The position numbers and the translations under genes were made by a program. From contig NZ_BNEA01000001.1 of NCBI RefSeq assembly GCF_016860525.1, forward strand, positions 1,505,501-1,569,500: a stretch of 64,000 bases of DNA, given 5' to 3'. The notes below the pieces were generated by a model. The model was not told the DNA's origin. It was given only the letters and a program-made list of their open reading frames with translations, and ran no database searches. The stretch comes from Streptomyces rubradiris. Its GTDB lineage: Bacteria > Actinomycetota > Actinomycetes > Streptomycetales > Streptomycetaceae. Within the stretch, counting starts at the first letter, position 1, and the number at the start of each line of letters is the position of its first letter. Positions 16,295 through 25,202 of the stretch are shown piece after piece.

Positions 16295-16324
16295 CCGGCC
16301 GCCGGATGACTCCCCGGCGGCCGG
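16295..16324 (+). terminator. Hairpin after uronate dehydrogenase
   Basis: CCGGCCGCCGG (16295-16305) pairs perfectly with CCGGCGGCCGG (16314-16324) across an 8-base loop, 8 bases after the stop. There is no T run, as is usual for Streptomyces terminators. The rest of the gap to 16571 is GC-rich without a gene; it should hold the promoter of the DeoR gene. Confidence 0.65.
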
Positions 16325-16571
16325 AAACCGACGTCCACGCGCGCGGGCGGGCACCGAACGGGCCCGCCCGCCGCCGTGTCCGGGCATCCGCGGTGCCCGA
16401 ACCCACCCCGCACCGGACGGCCGCACAGGTCCGCCGCGGGCACGCCCCGGCCGAAGCGGGCACAAACGGGCAGCATCGGGCCCGTGACAGACCTGGTCAG
16501 CGCCGCGCACCGGCGGTAGAACTTCCCCCATGGGCCCGAACGGGCGACTCCACAGGGAGGCGGGTGACGAC

Positions 16572-17342
16572 ATGGGCACGTGGACCGCGGAGGCACGCCG
16601 GCGCGAGATCGTGCGGGCCGCGCGCGCCACCGGTTCGGTGGACGTCTCCGCCCTCGCCGCCGAACTCGGCGTGGCCAAGGAGACCATCCGGCGCGATCTG
16701 CGCGCCCTGGAGGACCACGGCCTCGTCCGCCGCACCCACGGCGGCGCCTATCCGGTGGAGAGCGCCGGCTTCGAGACGACGCTCGCCTTCCGCGCCACCA
16801 GCCGGGTGCCCGAGAAGCGCCGGATCGCCGCCGCGGCGGCCGGGCTGCTCGGGGAGGCCGAGACGGTCTTCGTCGACGAGGGCTTCACCCCGCGGCTCAT
16901 CGCCGAGGCGCTGCCCCGGGACCGGCCGCTGACCGTCGTGACGGCCTCCCTGCCGGTAGCGGGCGCCCTCGCGGAGGCCGACCGGGTGTCCGTGCTGCTG
17001 CTCGGCGGCCGGGTCCGCCCGGGCACGCTGGCCACCGTCGACCACTGGACGACGAAGATGCTGGCCGGCTTCGTGATCGACCTCGCCTACATCGGGGCCA
17101 ACGGCATATCCCGCGAGTACGGCCTGACCACGCCCGACCCGGCGGTCAGCGAGGTGAAGGCACAGGCCGTCCGGGCAGCCCGCCGCACCGTCTTCGCGGG
17201 CGTGCACAGCAAGTTCGGCGCGGTCAGCTTCTGCCGGTTCGCGGAGGTCGGCGCGCTGGAGGCGATCGTGACCAGCACCCTCCTGCCGTCCCCCGAGGCC
17301 CACCGCTACTCCCTGCTGGGCCCCCAGGTCATCCGGGTCTGA
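16572..17342 (+). CDS. DeoR-family transcriptional regulator
   Basis: A 256-aa protein from ATG 16572, preceded by AGGGAGG. Residues about 5-60 are the DeoR helix-turn-helix (RREIVRAARATGSVDVSALAAELGVAKETIRRDLRALEDHGL, ending RRTHGGAY), and the rest is the sugar-phosphate sensor domain (PEKRRIAAAAAGLL, VFVDEGFTPRLIAEAL, VVTASLPVA, YIGANGIS, KAQAVRAARR). The phosphosugar-binding domain and the position just upstream of the transporter genes, on the same strand, suggest it represses the polyol uptake operon. It might also act on the udh/kdgD promoters. Confidence 0.9.
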   Translation: MGTWTAEARRREIVRAARATGSVDVSALAAELGVAKETIRRDLRALEDHGLVRRTHGGAYPVESAGFETTLAFRATSRVPEKRRIAAAAAGLLGEAETVFVDEGFTPRLIAEALPRDRPLTVVTASLPVAGALAEADRVSVLLLGGRVRPGTLATVDHWTTKMLAGFVIDLAYIGANGISREYGLTTPDPAVSEVKAQAVRAARRTVFAGVHSKFGAVSFCRFAEVGALEAIVTSTLLPSPEAHRYSLLGPQVIRV

Positions 17343-17424
17343 CCACCGACCCGTCCCACCTCCTTCCCCGGCCGCGGCAGCCCTTCGTACGCCCTTTGTC
17401 TCCCCTTCTATCCAGGAGCGATCC

Positions 17425-18792
17425 ATGCGCACCCCGAGCCGACGGAGGCCGCGAGCGGCGCTCGCCGTGGCCGCCGGGACGCTGCTCGCCCCCCTGTTGT
17501 CCGGCTGCTGGGCCGGCGCGGGCGGGTCCGGGTCCGGCGGCGACGCCATCAACGTCCTGATGGTCAACAACCCGCAGATGACCGAGTTGCGGAAGCTGAC
17601 CGCCGCCCACTTCACCCGGGACACCGGCATCAAGGTCAACTTCACGGTCCTGCCCGAGAACGACGTCCGCGACAAGATCAGCCAGGACTTCGCCAACCAG
17701 GCCGGCCAGTACGACGTCGCCACCCTGTCCAACTACGAGATACCGATCTACGCCCGCAACGGCTGGCTGCACGAGATGGACTCGTACGTGGCGAAGGACC
17801 CCGCGTACGACGAACCGGACGTCCTGCGGCCCCTGCGCGAGGCCCTCACCGGCCCCGACGGCAAGCTCTACGGGCAGCCCTTCTACGGCGAGTCGTCCTT
17901 CCTGATGTACCGCAAGGACGTGTTCGCGGCGAAGGGCCTGACGATGCCCGCCCGCCCCACCTGGCGGCAGGTCGCCGAACTGGCCGCGCAGACGGACGGC
18001 GCCCGGCCCGGCATGCGGGGCATCTGCCTGCGCGGGCTGCCCGGCTGGGGCGAGCTGACGGCACCGCTGACCACCGTCGTGAACACCTTCGGGGGCACCT
18101 GGTTCGACAAGGACTTCAAGGCCCGGCTCGACTCGCCCGCCTTCCGCGAGGCGACCGAGTTCTACGTCGGCCTGGTCCGCCGGCACGGCGAGTCCGGTGC
18201 CGCCCAGTCCGGCTTCGCCGAGTGCCTGAACAACATGACCCAGGGCAAGACCGCCATGTGGTACGACGCCACCTCCGCGGCCGGCCTGCTGGAGGCGGAG
18301 GGCTCCCCGGTGCGCGGCAAGCTCGGCTACGCCCCCGCGCCCGTGGAGCGCACCGAATCCTCCGGCTGGCTCTACACCTGGGCCTGGGGCATCCAGCAGT
18401 CCTCCCGCAACCCGGACAAGGCATGGAAGTTCGTCTCCTGGGCGTCCGGCAAGGGCTACGAACGGCTGGTCGGCGAGACCAGCGGCTGGGCGAACGTCCC
18501 CGCGGGCAAACGGGCCTCGACGTACGCCAGCCCTGACTACCGGGCGTCCGCCGCCGCCTTCCAGGACATGACCAGGAAGGCCATCGAGAGCAGCCGCCCG
18601 GACGACCCCGGCGTCCAGCCGCGCCCCGCGCCCGGCATCCAGTTCGTCGGCATCCCCGAGTTCACCGATCTGGGCACCAAGGTCTCCCAGGAGATCAGCG
18701 CGGCCATCGCCGGACGCCAGTCCGTCGCCTCGGCGCTGCGCGAGTCCCAGCGGCTCGCCGAACGCATCTCCGAGGAGTACGAGGGACGATGA
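17425..18792 (+). CDS. Sugar/polyol ABC transporter substrate-binding lipoprotein
   Basis: A 455-aa protein from ATG 17425 with CAGGAG before it. A basic signal sequence leads to the lipobox LLSGC with Cys28, so it is a membrane-anchored extracytoplasmic binding protein. The mature protein follows the MalE/UgpB-type fold (INVLMVNNPQMTELRKL, GQYDVATLSNYEIPIYARNGWL, LYGQPFYGESSFLMYRKDVF). The length and pattern resemble binding proteins of mannitol/sorbitol (SmoE-type) systems. It overlaps the first permease by ATGA. The polyol assignment rests on similarity of the permeases and the alcohol dehydrogenase next door. Confidence 0.9.
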   Translation: MRTPSRRRPRAALAVAAGTLLAPLLSGCWAGAGGSGSGGDAINVLMVNNPQMTELRKLTAAHFTRDTGIKVNFTVLPENDVRDKISQDFANQAGQYDVATLSNYEIPIYARNGWLHEMDSYVAKDPAYDEPDVLRPLREALTGPDGKLYGQPFYGESSFLMYRKDVFAAKGLTMPARPTWRQVAELAAQTDGARPGMRGICLRGLPGWGELTAPLTTVVNTFGGTWFDKDFKARLDSPAFREATEFYVGLVRRHGESGAAQSGFAECLNNMTQGKTAMWYDATSAAGLLEAEGSPVRGKLGYAPAPVERTESSGWLYTWAWGIQQSSRNPDKAWKFVSWASGKGYERLVGETSGWANVPAGKRASTYASPDYRASAAAFQDMTRKAIESSRPDDPGVQPRPAPGIQFVGIPEFTDLGTKVSQEISAAIAGRQSVASALRESQRLAERISEEYEGR

Positions 18793-19724
18793 CCGCGACG
18801 ACCGCGCCCCTGACCCGCACCCCGGTGCGCGCCGCCCGCCGGCCTCCGGCCCGGCTGCGCGCCTGGGCCACCCGGGCCCCGCTGCTGCCCGCCCTCGTGT
18901 TCCTGATCGCCGTCACCCAGCTGCCGTTCGCGGCCACGCTGGTGATCTCCTTCTTCGACTGGAACGCCCTGTACCCCAAGGCCCGCCGCTTCACCGGCCT
19001 GGACAACTACCGCCAGGTCCTGACCGACGCGGACCTGCGCCACTCGGTGTGGACGACCGTGCTGCTCACCGCGGCGGTGGTGCTGGCCAGCCTGGTCCTG
19101 GGACTTCTGCTGGCGCTGCTGCTGGACCGCCGGTTCCGCGGCCGGGGCATCGTGCGCACCCTGCTCATCGCACCGTTCCTGGTGGTACCGGTGGCGGCGG
19201 CCCTGCTGTGGAAGCATGTGCTCTACAACCCTGAATACGGCCTCTTGAATGGGTTGTCGCACTATGTGGGCGGCCCACAGCCCGACTGGATCTCCCGCAC
19301 CCCGCTGCTCGCCGTCGAGGCATCCCTGGTGTGGCAGTGGACGCCGTTCATGATGCTGATCCTGCTGGCCGGGCTGCAGAGCCGGGACCAGCAGCAGATC
19401 GAGGCGGCCCGGGTGGACGGCGCGGGCGACTGGCAGATCTTCGTCCACCTCACACTGCCGCACCTGCGCCGCTATCTGGAACTCGGCGCCCTGCTGGGCT
19501 CGATCCACATCGTGCAGAACTTCGACGCGGTGTTCACGATCACCTCCGGCGGCCTGGGCACCGCCAACCTGCCCTACACCGTGTACCAGAGCTTCTACCA
19601 GGCCCACGAGAACGGCCTTGCCTCCGCCGCCGGGGTCCTGGTGGTCATCGGCTCGCTCGTCATCGCGACGTTCGCGCTGCGCGTGGTGTCGTCGCTGTTC
19701 CGCGAGGAGGTGTCCCGCGCATGA
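18789..19724 (+). CDS. Polyol-type ABC transporter permease (first)
   Basis: A 311-aa inner-membrane protein from ATG 18789 (ATGA overlap). Six membrane segments start at LLPALVFLIAVTQLPFAATL; the EAA loop QIEAARVDGAGDWQIFVHLTLP is near residue 205. The FFDWNALYPKARRFTGLDNY region is typical of the SmoF/MtlF-type permeases. It forms the importer with the next permease and the lipoprotein; the ATPase must come from elsewhere. Confidence 0.9.
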   Translation: MTATTAPLTRTPVRAARRPPARLRAWATRAPLLPALVFLIAVTQLPFAATLVISFFDWNALYPKARRFTGLDNYRQVLTDADLRHSVWTTVLLTAAVVLASLVLGLLLALLLDRRFRGRGIVRTLLIAPFLVVPVAAALLWKHVLYNPEYGLLNGLSHYVGGPQPDWISRTPLLAVEASLVWQWTPFMMLILLAGLQSRDQQQIEAARVDGAGDWQIFVHLTLPHLRRYLELGALLGSIHIVQNFDAVFTITSGGLGTANLPYTVYQSFYQAHENGLASAAGVLVVIGSLVIATFALRVVSSLFREEVSRA

Positions 19725-20545
19725 GGGCCGTACGCCGCCACGGGCCGGGCCTGCTGGCCTGGTTCGCCGGGATCGTGTTCTTCCTGCCCATCGCCTGGAT
19801 GGCGCTGACGTCCTTCCACTCCGAGGCGGACGCGGCGGCCAACCCGCCGTCCTTCACCGCCGCCCTGACCCTCGACGGCTACCGCGCGTTCTTCGGCAGC
19901 GGCGGCGGCGCGAGCCCGTGGCCCGCGCTGGCCAACTCCGCGGTGGCCTCGGTCGCCTCGACCCTCCTCGTGCTGCTGCTGGCCCTCCCGGCCGCCTACG
20001 CGCTGTCGATCCGGCCGGTGCGGAAGTGGACGGACGTGCTGTTCTTCTTCCTGTCGACGAAGATGCTGCCGGCCGTGGCGGGCCTGCTGCCCGTCTACCT
20101 CTTCGCGAAGAACGCCGGGCTGCTCGACAACATCTGGCTGCTGGTCGTCCTGTACACCTCCATGAACCTGCCGATCGCGGTGTGGATGATGCAGTCCTTC
20201 CTCGCCGAGGTGCCGGTCGCGGTCATCGAGGCGGCCCGGGTCGACGGCGCCCGGCTCCCGGTCGTCCTCACCCGCGTGGTGGCCCCGATCGCCCTGCCCG
20301 GCATCGCCGCCACGGCCCTGATCTGCTTCATCTTCAGCTGGAACGAACTGCTCTTCGCCCGGGTCCTGACGGGCGTGGTCGCCGAGACCGCCCCCGTCTT
20401 CCTGACCGGCTTCATCACCAGCCAGGGCCTGTTCCTGGCGAAGGTGTGCGCCGCGTCGCTCGTCATCTCCCTGCCGGTACTCGCCGCGGGGTTCGCCGCC
20501 CAGGACAAGCTGGTCCAGGGCCTGTCGTTGGGAGCCGTGAAATGA
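19721..20545 (+). CDS. Polyol-type ABC transporter permease (second)
   Basis: A 274-aa membrane protein from ATG 19721, overlapping the preceding stop as ATGA. The sequence STKMLPAVAGLLPVYLFAKNAGLLDN near residue 108 is highly typical of SmoG/MtlG permeases, and the EAA loop VIEAARVDGARLPVVLTRVV follows near 170. Its stop overlaps the dehydrogenase start (ATGA), so transport and oxidation are co-translated. Confidence 0.9.
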   Translation: MRAVRRHGPGLLAWFAGIVFFLPIAWMALTSFHSEADAAANPPSFTAALTLDGYRAFFGSGGGASPWPALANSAVASVASTLLVLLLALPAAYALSIRPVRKWTDVLFFFLSTKMLPAVAGLLPVYLFAKNAGLLDNIWLLVVLYTSMNLPIAVWMMQSFLAEVPVAVIEAARVDGARLPVVLTRVVAPIALPGIAATALICFIFSWNELLFARVLTGVVAETAPVFLTGFITSQGLFLAKVCAASLVISLPVLAAGFAAQDKLVQGLSLGAVK

Positions 20546-21531
20546 AGGCCGCAGTCATCGAGTCCGTGGGCCGCGCCGTCGTCACCGAGGTCCCCGACCC
20601 GGTGCCAGGGCCGCGCGAGGTCGTCGTCGAGGTCGCCGCCTGCGGCCTGTGCGGCACGGACCTGCACATCCTCCAGGGCGAGTTCGCGCCCGAGCTGCCG
20701 ATCGTGCCGGGGCACGAGTTCGCCGGCGAGGTGGTCGCGGTCGGCACCCGGGTCACGGAGCTGTCGGCCGGCGACCGGGTCGCCGTCGACCCCTCCCTGT
20801 ACTGCCACGAGTGCCGCTACTGCCGTACGGGCCACAACAACCTCTGCGAACGCTGGGCGGCGATCGGCGTGACGACGGCGGGCGGCGCGGCCCGGTACGC
20901 CGTCGCCCCCGTGGCGAACTGCGTACGGCTGCCCGAGCACGTGCGCACCGAGGACGCGGCCCTGGTGGAACCCCTGTCCTGCGCGGTACGCGGCTACGAC
21001 GTGCTGCGCTCCCGCCTCGGCGCGCACGTGCTGATCTACGGCTCCGGGACGATGGGCCTGATGATGCTGGAGCTGGCCAAGCGGACCGGCGCGGCGAGCG
21101 TGGACGTGGTCGACGTGAACCCCGCCCGGCTGGAGACCGCCCGCCGGCTCGGCGTCACCGGCGCGGCCGACAGCGCGGACGAGCTGGACCGGCCGCAGGG
21201 CTGGGACGTGGTCGTGGACGCGACCGGCAACGCGGCGGCGATCCAGGACGGCCTGGACCGGGTGGCGAAGGCGGGCACCTTCCTCCAGTTCGGCGTGGCG
21301 GACTACGCGACCCGCGTGACCATCGACCCGTACCGGATCTACAACCAGGAGATCACGATCACCGGTTCCATGGCCGTGCTGCACAGCTTCGAGCGGGCGG
21401 CGGAACTGTTCGCGAACGGGGTGCTGGACCCGGAGGTCTTCATCAGCGACCGGGTCCCGCTGGAGCGCTACCCGCAGGCGCTGGAGCAGTTCGCGGCGGG
21501 CGTGGGGCGGAAGATCGTGGTGGTGCCGTAG
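20542..21531 (+). CDS. Zinc-dependent alcohol/polyol dehydrogenase
   Basis: A 329-aa medium-chain dehydrogenase from ATG 20542. The catalytic zinc site shows Cys37 (CGLCGTDLH) and GHE in VPGHEFAGEVVAVG; the structural zinc loop is YCHECRYCRTGHNNLC. The Rossmann motif is YGSGTMGLMMLELAK near 165, and VDVNPARLETAR suggests NAD by the acidic residue after the second strand. Directly coupled to a polyol importer, it probably oxidises the imported sugar alcohol (arabitol, sorbitol or similar). Confidence 0.9.
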   Translation: MKAAVIESVGRAVVTEVPDPVPGPREVVVEVAACGLCGTDLHILQGEFAPELPIVPGHEFAGEVVAVGTRVTELSAGDRVAVDPSLYCHECRYCRTGHNNLCERWAAIGVTTAGGAARYAVAPVANCVRLPEHVRTEDAALVEPLSCAVRGYDVLRSRLGAHVLIYGSGTMGLMMLELAKRTGAASVDVVDVNPARLETARRLGVTGAADSADELDRPQGWDVVVDATGNAAAIQDGLDRVAKAGTFLQFGVADYATRVTIDPYRIYNQEITITGSMAVLHSFERAAELFANGVLDPEVFISDRVPLERYPQALEQFAAGVGRKIVVVP

Positions 21532-21548
21532 GCCGTCGGGCGTATCGA

Positions 21549-21590
21549 GTGGGCCGTTCGGCGGGTTCCGTGGGCCGTTCGGCGGGTTCC
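21549..21590. repeat. Two perfect 21-bp tandem copies
   Basis: The 21-bp unit beginning GTGGGCCGTTCGGCGGG and ending TTCC occurs twice in a row (21549-21569, 21570-21590) just after the dehydrogenase stop. This is another repeat array right behind a gene end, like those near 13.0 and 43.0 kb. No function is evident. Confidence 0.8.
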
Positions 21591-21635
21591 GGCCGGTAAG
21601 GGAACGGTAAAGCGGTGTCGTTCGTTCTACCCGGC

Positions 21636-22838
21636 ATGACAGCTATGACCCCAGGCTCGAACATCCCTCTGCCGACCGCGCGCGTGACGGTGGACGTCTC
21701 CGCCCCGGTGCGGCTCGACGTGTCGGGCCTGCTGCTCACCGGCGACGGCAAGGTGCGTTCCGACGACGACTTCATCTTCTACAACCAGCCGAGCGGCCCC
21801 GGCGTGACCTACCGCTCGGGCGGCGGCACGGCTCCGGACGCGGTCACGGTGGACACCGCCGCCGTCCCGCCGGAGATCGAGAAGATCGTCGTCACGGCCA
21901 GCCCGGACGCGGCCGGCCAGACCTTCCAGGGCATCGAGCCGACGGCCACGATCCGGGACGCGGACGGCGGCGCCGTGCTGGCGACGTTCACCCCGCCGCA
22001 GCTCGGCACCGAGACCGCGCTGGTGATCGTGGAGATCTACCGCCGGGGCGGCCAGTGGAAGGCACGGGCCGTCGGCCAGGGGTACGCCAACGGGCTCGCG
22101 GGCATCGCGACCGACTTCGGTGTGACGGTGGAGGAACCGGCCGCTGCCACACCGGCTCCGGCTCCCACGGCCCCGCCGCGGCCGGTGACCGCCCCGCCCG
22201 TGCCGGCCGCCGCCCCGCCGCAGCCGGCGGCCCCGCCGCCCGCCCCGGTGCCGGGCGCCGGGAAGATCAACCTGGACAAGGGCCGGGTCAGCCTCCAGAA
22301 GAACCAGACGGTGTCCCTGGTCAAGGGCGGCCGGCCGGTGCTGTCCCAGGTGCGGATGGGCCTCGGCTGGGAACCGGCGTTCCGGGGCAGGGACATCGAC
22401 CTGGACGCCTCGGTCATCGCCTACGGCCCGCAGCGCAACCACATCGACAGCTGCTACTTCGGCAACCTGGTGATCCTGAACGGCGCGATCCGGCACTCCG
22501 GTGACAATCTGACCGGCGAGGGCGGGGGCGACGACGAGGTCATCACGGTCGACCTCGGCCGGCTGCCCCAGGAGGTCACCGGCCTGGTCTTCACGGTGAA
22601 CTCCTTCTCCGGCCAGAAGTTCACGGAGGTCGCCAAGGCGTACTGCCGCCTGGTCGACGCGGCGACGGGCGAGGAACTGGTCCGCTTCGACCTCACCGCC
22701 GCGGAACCCCGTACGGGCGTCATGATGGCCAAGCTCATCCGCCAGTTCTCCGGCGAATGGGACATGACGGCGATGGGCGACTTCGTCAAGGCCCGCACGG
22801 TACGCAACATGGTGGACCCGGCCGCGAAGGCGCTGTAA
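21636..22838 (+). CDS. Tandem TerD-domain protein (tellurite/stress type)
   Basis: A 400-aa protein from ATG 21636 (an in-frame ATG at 21645 is also possible). Two TerD domains are visible: residues about 2-165 with VRSDDDFIFYNQPSG, and about 205-400 with HIDSCYFGNLVILNGAIRHSGDNLTGEG followed by GGDDEVI, the acidic Ca-binding loops. A Pro/Ala-rich linker (about 168-205) joins them. TerD proteins bind calcium and are linked to stress and development in Streptomyces; the reaction, if any, is unknown. The gene ends at a hairpin and long C run. Confidence 0.9.
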   Translation: MTAMTPGSNIPLPTARVTVDVSAPVRLDVSGLLLTGDGKVRSDDDFIFYNQPSGPGVTYRSGGGTAPDAVTVDTAAVPPEIEKIVVTASPDAAGQTFQGIEPTATIRDADGGAVLATFTPPQLGTETALVIVEIYRRGGQWKARAVGQGYANGLAGIATDFGVTVEEPAAATPAPAPTAPPRPVTAPPVPAAAPPQPAAPPPAPVPGAGKINLDKGRVSLQKNQTVSLVKGGRPVLSQVRMGLGWEPAFRGRDIDLDASVIAYGPQRNHIDSCYFGNLVILNGAIRHSGDNLTGEGGGDDEVITVDLGRLPQEVTGLVFTVNSFSGQKFTEVAKAYCRLVDAATGEELVRFDLTAAEPRTGVMMAKLIRQFSGEWDMTAMGDFVKARTVRNMVDPAAKAL

Positions 22839-22854
22839 CTCCGACCCCCCGCAG

Positions 22855-22902
22855 GAGGGGGCGGCACCCTTGCCGCCCCCCCCCCCCCCCCCCCCCCCCC
22901 CC
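22855..22902. repeat. Hairpin followed by a 27-base cytosine run
   Basis: GGGGGCGGCA pairs with TGCCGCCCCC (22871-22880) across the loop CCCT, immediately after the TerD gene. The downstream arm merges into 27 consecutive C residues (22876-22902). The hairpin is a plausible terminator between the convergent TerD and TetR genes. A homopolymer this long is exceptional and length-unstable; it may also be an assembly or sequencing artefact. Confidence 0.8.
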
Positions 22903-22944
22903 GCCCAGCCCCACCGACCCGCACCGAGAAGCACCCTCAACCGG

Positions 22945-23520
22945 TCAGCGGTGCACCGCCCCCAGCCCCTCCCCCAGCAGACTCAGATAGCGGCGGATCT
23001 CCTTCTCCCCCGCCCCCGCCAGCTCCGCCGCCGAAGCCACCCCGTGGGTCAGCCGCAGCACCTCGATCGGCTCGATGTCCCGCCGCAGCGCACCGGCCTC
23101 CTGCGCCGCCACCACCAACCGCGTCACGGCCCCCTTCACCACGGCCCCGCACACGGTCAGCGCCGCCGCACCGCCGTCGGTCACCGCCGAACCCAGCAAC
23201 GCCTTCATCCCGCGCACCTGAATCGTGCCGACCGCCAGCTCGTACAGCCACTCCGCCAGCGCCTCCCCCGGCGCCAGCTCCTTCGCCAGCTCGTCGGCCC
23301 GCGCCCCCAACGCCTCGACGCGGCCCACGTACGCCGCCTCCAGCAGCGCCTGCCGCGTCGGGAAATGCCGGTACAGCGTCCCCGAACCGACCCCCGCGCG
23401 TTTGGCGATGTCGTCGAGTGACGCGTTCTCCCCACGCTCGGCGAAGGCCTCCGCCGCCACCTTCAGCAACCGCTCGTAGTTGCGCCGAGCGTCCGCGCGC
23501 ATGGGCCTGCCCTGCGTCAT
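22945..23520 (-). CDS. TetR/AcrR-family transcriptional regulator
   Basis: A 191-aa protein from ATG 23520, preceded by GAGGAG. The N-terminal helix-turn-helix reads KRAGVGSGTLYRHFPTRQALLEAAY near residue 42-65, the classic TetR pattern; the C-terminal helical domain is of the SbtR-like type. No target gene lies immediately alongside in a divergent arrangement, since the neighbour upstream ends at 23623 on the same strand. Its ligand is unknown. Confidence 0.9.
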   Translation of the reverse strand: MTQGRPMRADARRNYERLLKVAAEAFAERGENASLDDIAKRAGVGSGTLYRHFPTRQALLEAAYVGRVEALGARADELAKELAPGEALAEWLYELAVGTIQVRGMKALLGSAVTDGGAAALTVCGAVVKGAVTRLVVAAQEAGALRRDIEPIEVLRLTHGVASAAELAGAGEKEIRRYLSLLGEGLGAVHR

Positions 23521-23622
23521 CCACCCACTCCTCGCCGACCGGGGACCCTCTCCGTCATCTTATCGAGACAAACGGAGAGAGTCCCCGCCCATCGGTCCTG
23601 GTCAGGGACCGGCCGGGTGGGG

Positions 23623-25074
23623 TCAGCGCCGCTGCCGCTTCCAGGGGCCGGTGATGGCGAGCAGGATGCCGGGCGTCTGGATGCTGGCGAACAGGGTCCG
23701 GCCGTCGGGCGAGAAGGTGACACCGGTGAACTCGCTGTACTCCGGCTCCTCCGGGGTGCCGATGTTCAGCTCGTTGCGGGCGATCGGGTAGGTCCGCCCG
23801 CTCTCGGTGGCGCCGAACAGATGCTGGACGCCCTCGCCGTCCTCCGCGATGACCAGGCCCCCGTAAGGGGAGACGGTGATGTTGTCGGGGCCGTCGAAGG
23901 CGCCGTCCGCGGCCGGGTCCGGGTTCACCCCGAGCAGCACCTTCAGGGTCAGCGTGCGGCGCCCCGGGTCGTAGAACCAGACCTGGCCGTCGTGCTGGGC
24001 GGGGCTCTCCTGGCGGGCGTAGGAGGAGACGACGTAGACACCGCCGTCGGCCCACCACATGCCCTCCAGCTTGCGGGCGCGGGTGACCTGGCCGTCGGTG
24101 AACTGCTTGCGCACCGAGACGGTCCGGGCGTCCCGGTCGGGCACGTCCAGCCAGTCCACGCCGTACACGGTGCCGGCCTTCGTGGCACGGGCCAGGTCGT
24201 CCACGTACCGGCCGCCGGAGTCGAAGCACTTGAAGGCCTGGAGCACGCCCGCGTCGTCGGCGAGGGTGCGCAGCTTGCCCCGGCCGTGCCGGAAGCCGGT
24301 GGGCGGGACCCAGCGGTAGAACAGGCCGTTGGGGCCGGAGGCGTCCTCGGTGAGGTAGGCGTGGCCGCGCTTGGGGTCGATGACGACGGCCTCGTGGGCG
24401 TAGCGGCCGAACGCCTTGACCGGCTTGGGGTCGCGGTTGGCCCGGCGGTCCTCGGGGTCGACCTCGAAGACATAGCCGTGGTCCTTGGTGAAGCCGTTCT
24501 TCCCGGCCTTGTCCTCGGTCTCCTCGCAGGTCAGCCAGGTGCCCCAGGGGGTGCTGCCGCCCGCGCAGTTGGTGGCGGTGCCGGCGATGCCCACCCACTC
24601 GGCGACCTCGCCGCCCCGGCGGACCTCGACCACCGTGCAGCCGCCGGCCGCCGCCGGGTCGTAGACCAGGCCCTCGGCGAGCGGCACCGGGTGCGGCCAC
24701 TGGGCGCGGGCGCCGGCCAGCTCGTGGTTGTTGACGAGCAGGGTGGTGCCGCGCCGGCCCGCGAAGGTGGCGGTGCCGTCGTGGTTGGACGGGGTGAACT
24801 CGCCGGACTCCAGCCGGGTCCGGCCGCTGTAGGTGATGATCTCGTAGCGGAAGCCGGCGGGCAGGGCGAGGATGCCGTCCGGGTCGGGGATCAGCGGGCC
24901 GTAGCCGACACCGTGGTGGTGGCCCCCGTGCGCCGGGGCGGCCCCGGCGCTCTCGGTCTCCGTGGCGGCAAGGGCGTTCGGCGCGGTGGCGAGGGCGCCG
25001 ACGCTGCCCGCCAGGGCGACCCCGGCACCGGTGAGCGCGGATGTCCTGGTGAAGTCCCTGCGGGTGAGCGACAT
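23623..25074 (-). CDS. PhoX/DUF839-family secreted protein (predicted phosphatase)
   Basis: A 483-aa protein from ATG 25074. A Tat signal (SLTRRDFTRTSALTGAGVAL) shows folded export, fitting a metalloenzyme that loads metal in the cytoplasm. The DUF839 beta-propeller is recognised from FRYEIITYSGRTRLESGEF, TTLLVNNHELAGA, GTWLTCEETED, AFGRYAHEAVVIDPKRGHAYLTEDASG and DNITVSPYGGLVIAEDG, with the acidic residues that in PhoX bind calcium and iron. A His-rich stretch (AHGGHHHGVGYG) follows the signal. A PHO box lies upstream, so it is probably induced by phosphate starvation through PhoP. Confidence 0.88.
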   Translation of the reverse strand: MSLTRRDFTRTSALTGAGVALAGSVGALATAPNALAATETESAGAAPAHGGHHHGVGYGPLIPDPDGILALPAGFRYEIITYSGRTRLESGEFTPSNHDGTATFAGRRGTTLLVNNHELAGARAQWPHPVPLAEGLVYDPAAAGGCTVVEVRRGGEVAEWVGIAGTATNCAGGSTPWGTWLTCEETEDKAGKNGFTKDHGYVFEVDPEDRRANRDPKPVKAFGRYAHEAVVIDPKRGHAYLTEDASGPNGLFYRWVPPTGFRHGRGKLRTLADDAGVLQAFKCFDSGGRYVDDLARATKAGTVYGVDWLDVPDRDARTVSVRKQFTDGQVTRARKLEGMWWADGGVYVVSSYARQESPAQHDGQVWFYDPGRRTLTLKVLLGVNPDPAADGAFDGPDNITVSPYGGLVIAEDGEGVQHLFGATESGRTYPIARNELNIGTPEEPEYSEFTGVTFSPDGRTLFASIQTPGILLAITGPWKRQRR

Positions 25075-25147
25075 GGTGTCTCCTGTGACGACGGGTTGCG
25101 GTGTCGTGGAGGGTGGGGGGCCTCGGTTCGGCGCTCACGCTTCCGGC

Positions 25148-25169
25148 CACCCGTGAACGGAAGTTGAAC
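25148..25169 (-). promoter_or_regulatory. PHO box (PhoP-binding direct repeats)
   Basis: On the minus strand GTTCAACTTCC (25169-25159) is followed at once by GTTCACGGGTG (25158-25148): two 11-bp direct repeats with the GTTCA start that defines the Streptomyces PHO box. It is 74 bases before the DUF839 gene and points the same way, so it should overlap the promoter's -35 region and allow activation by phosphorylated PhoP. Confidence 0.8.
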
Positions 25170-25202
25170 ACCGGACCACCACCGTGGCGCCTGTTCCATG
25201 AA

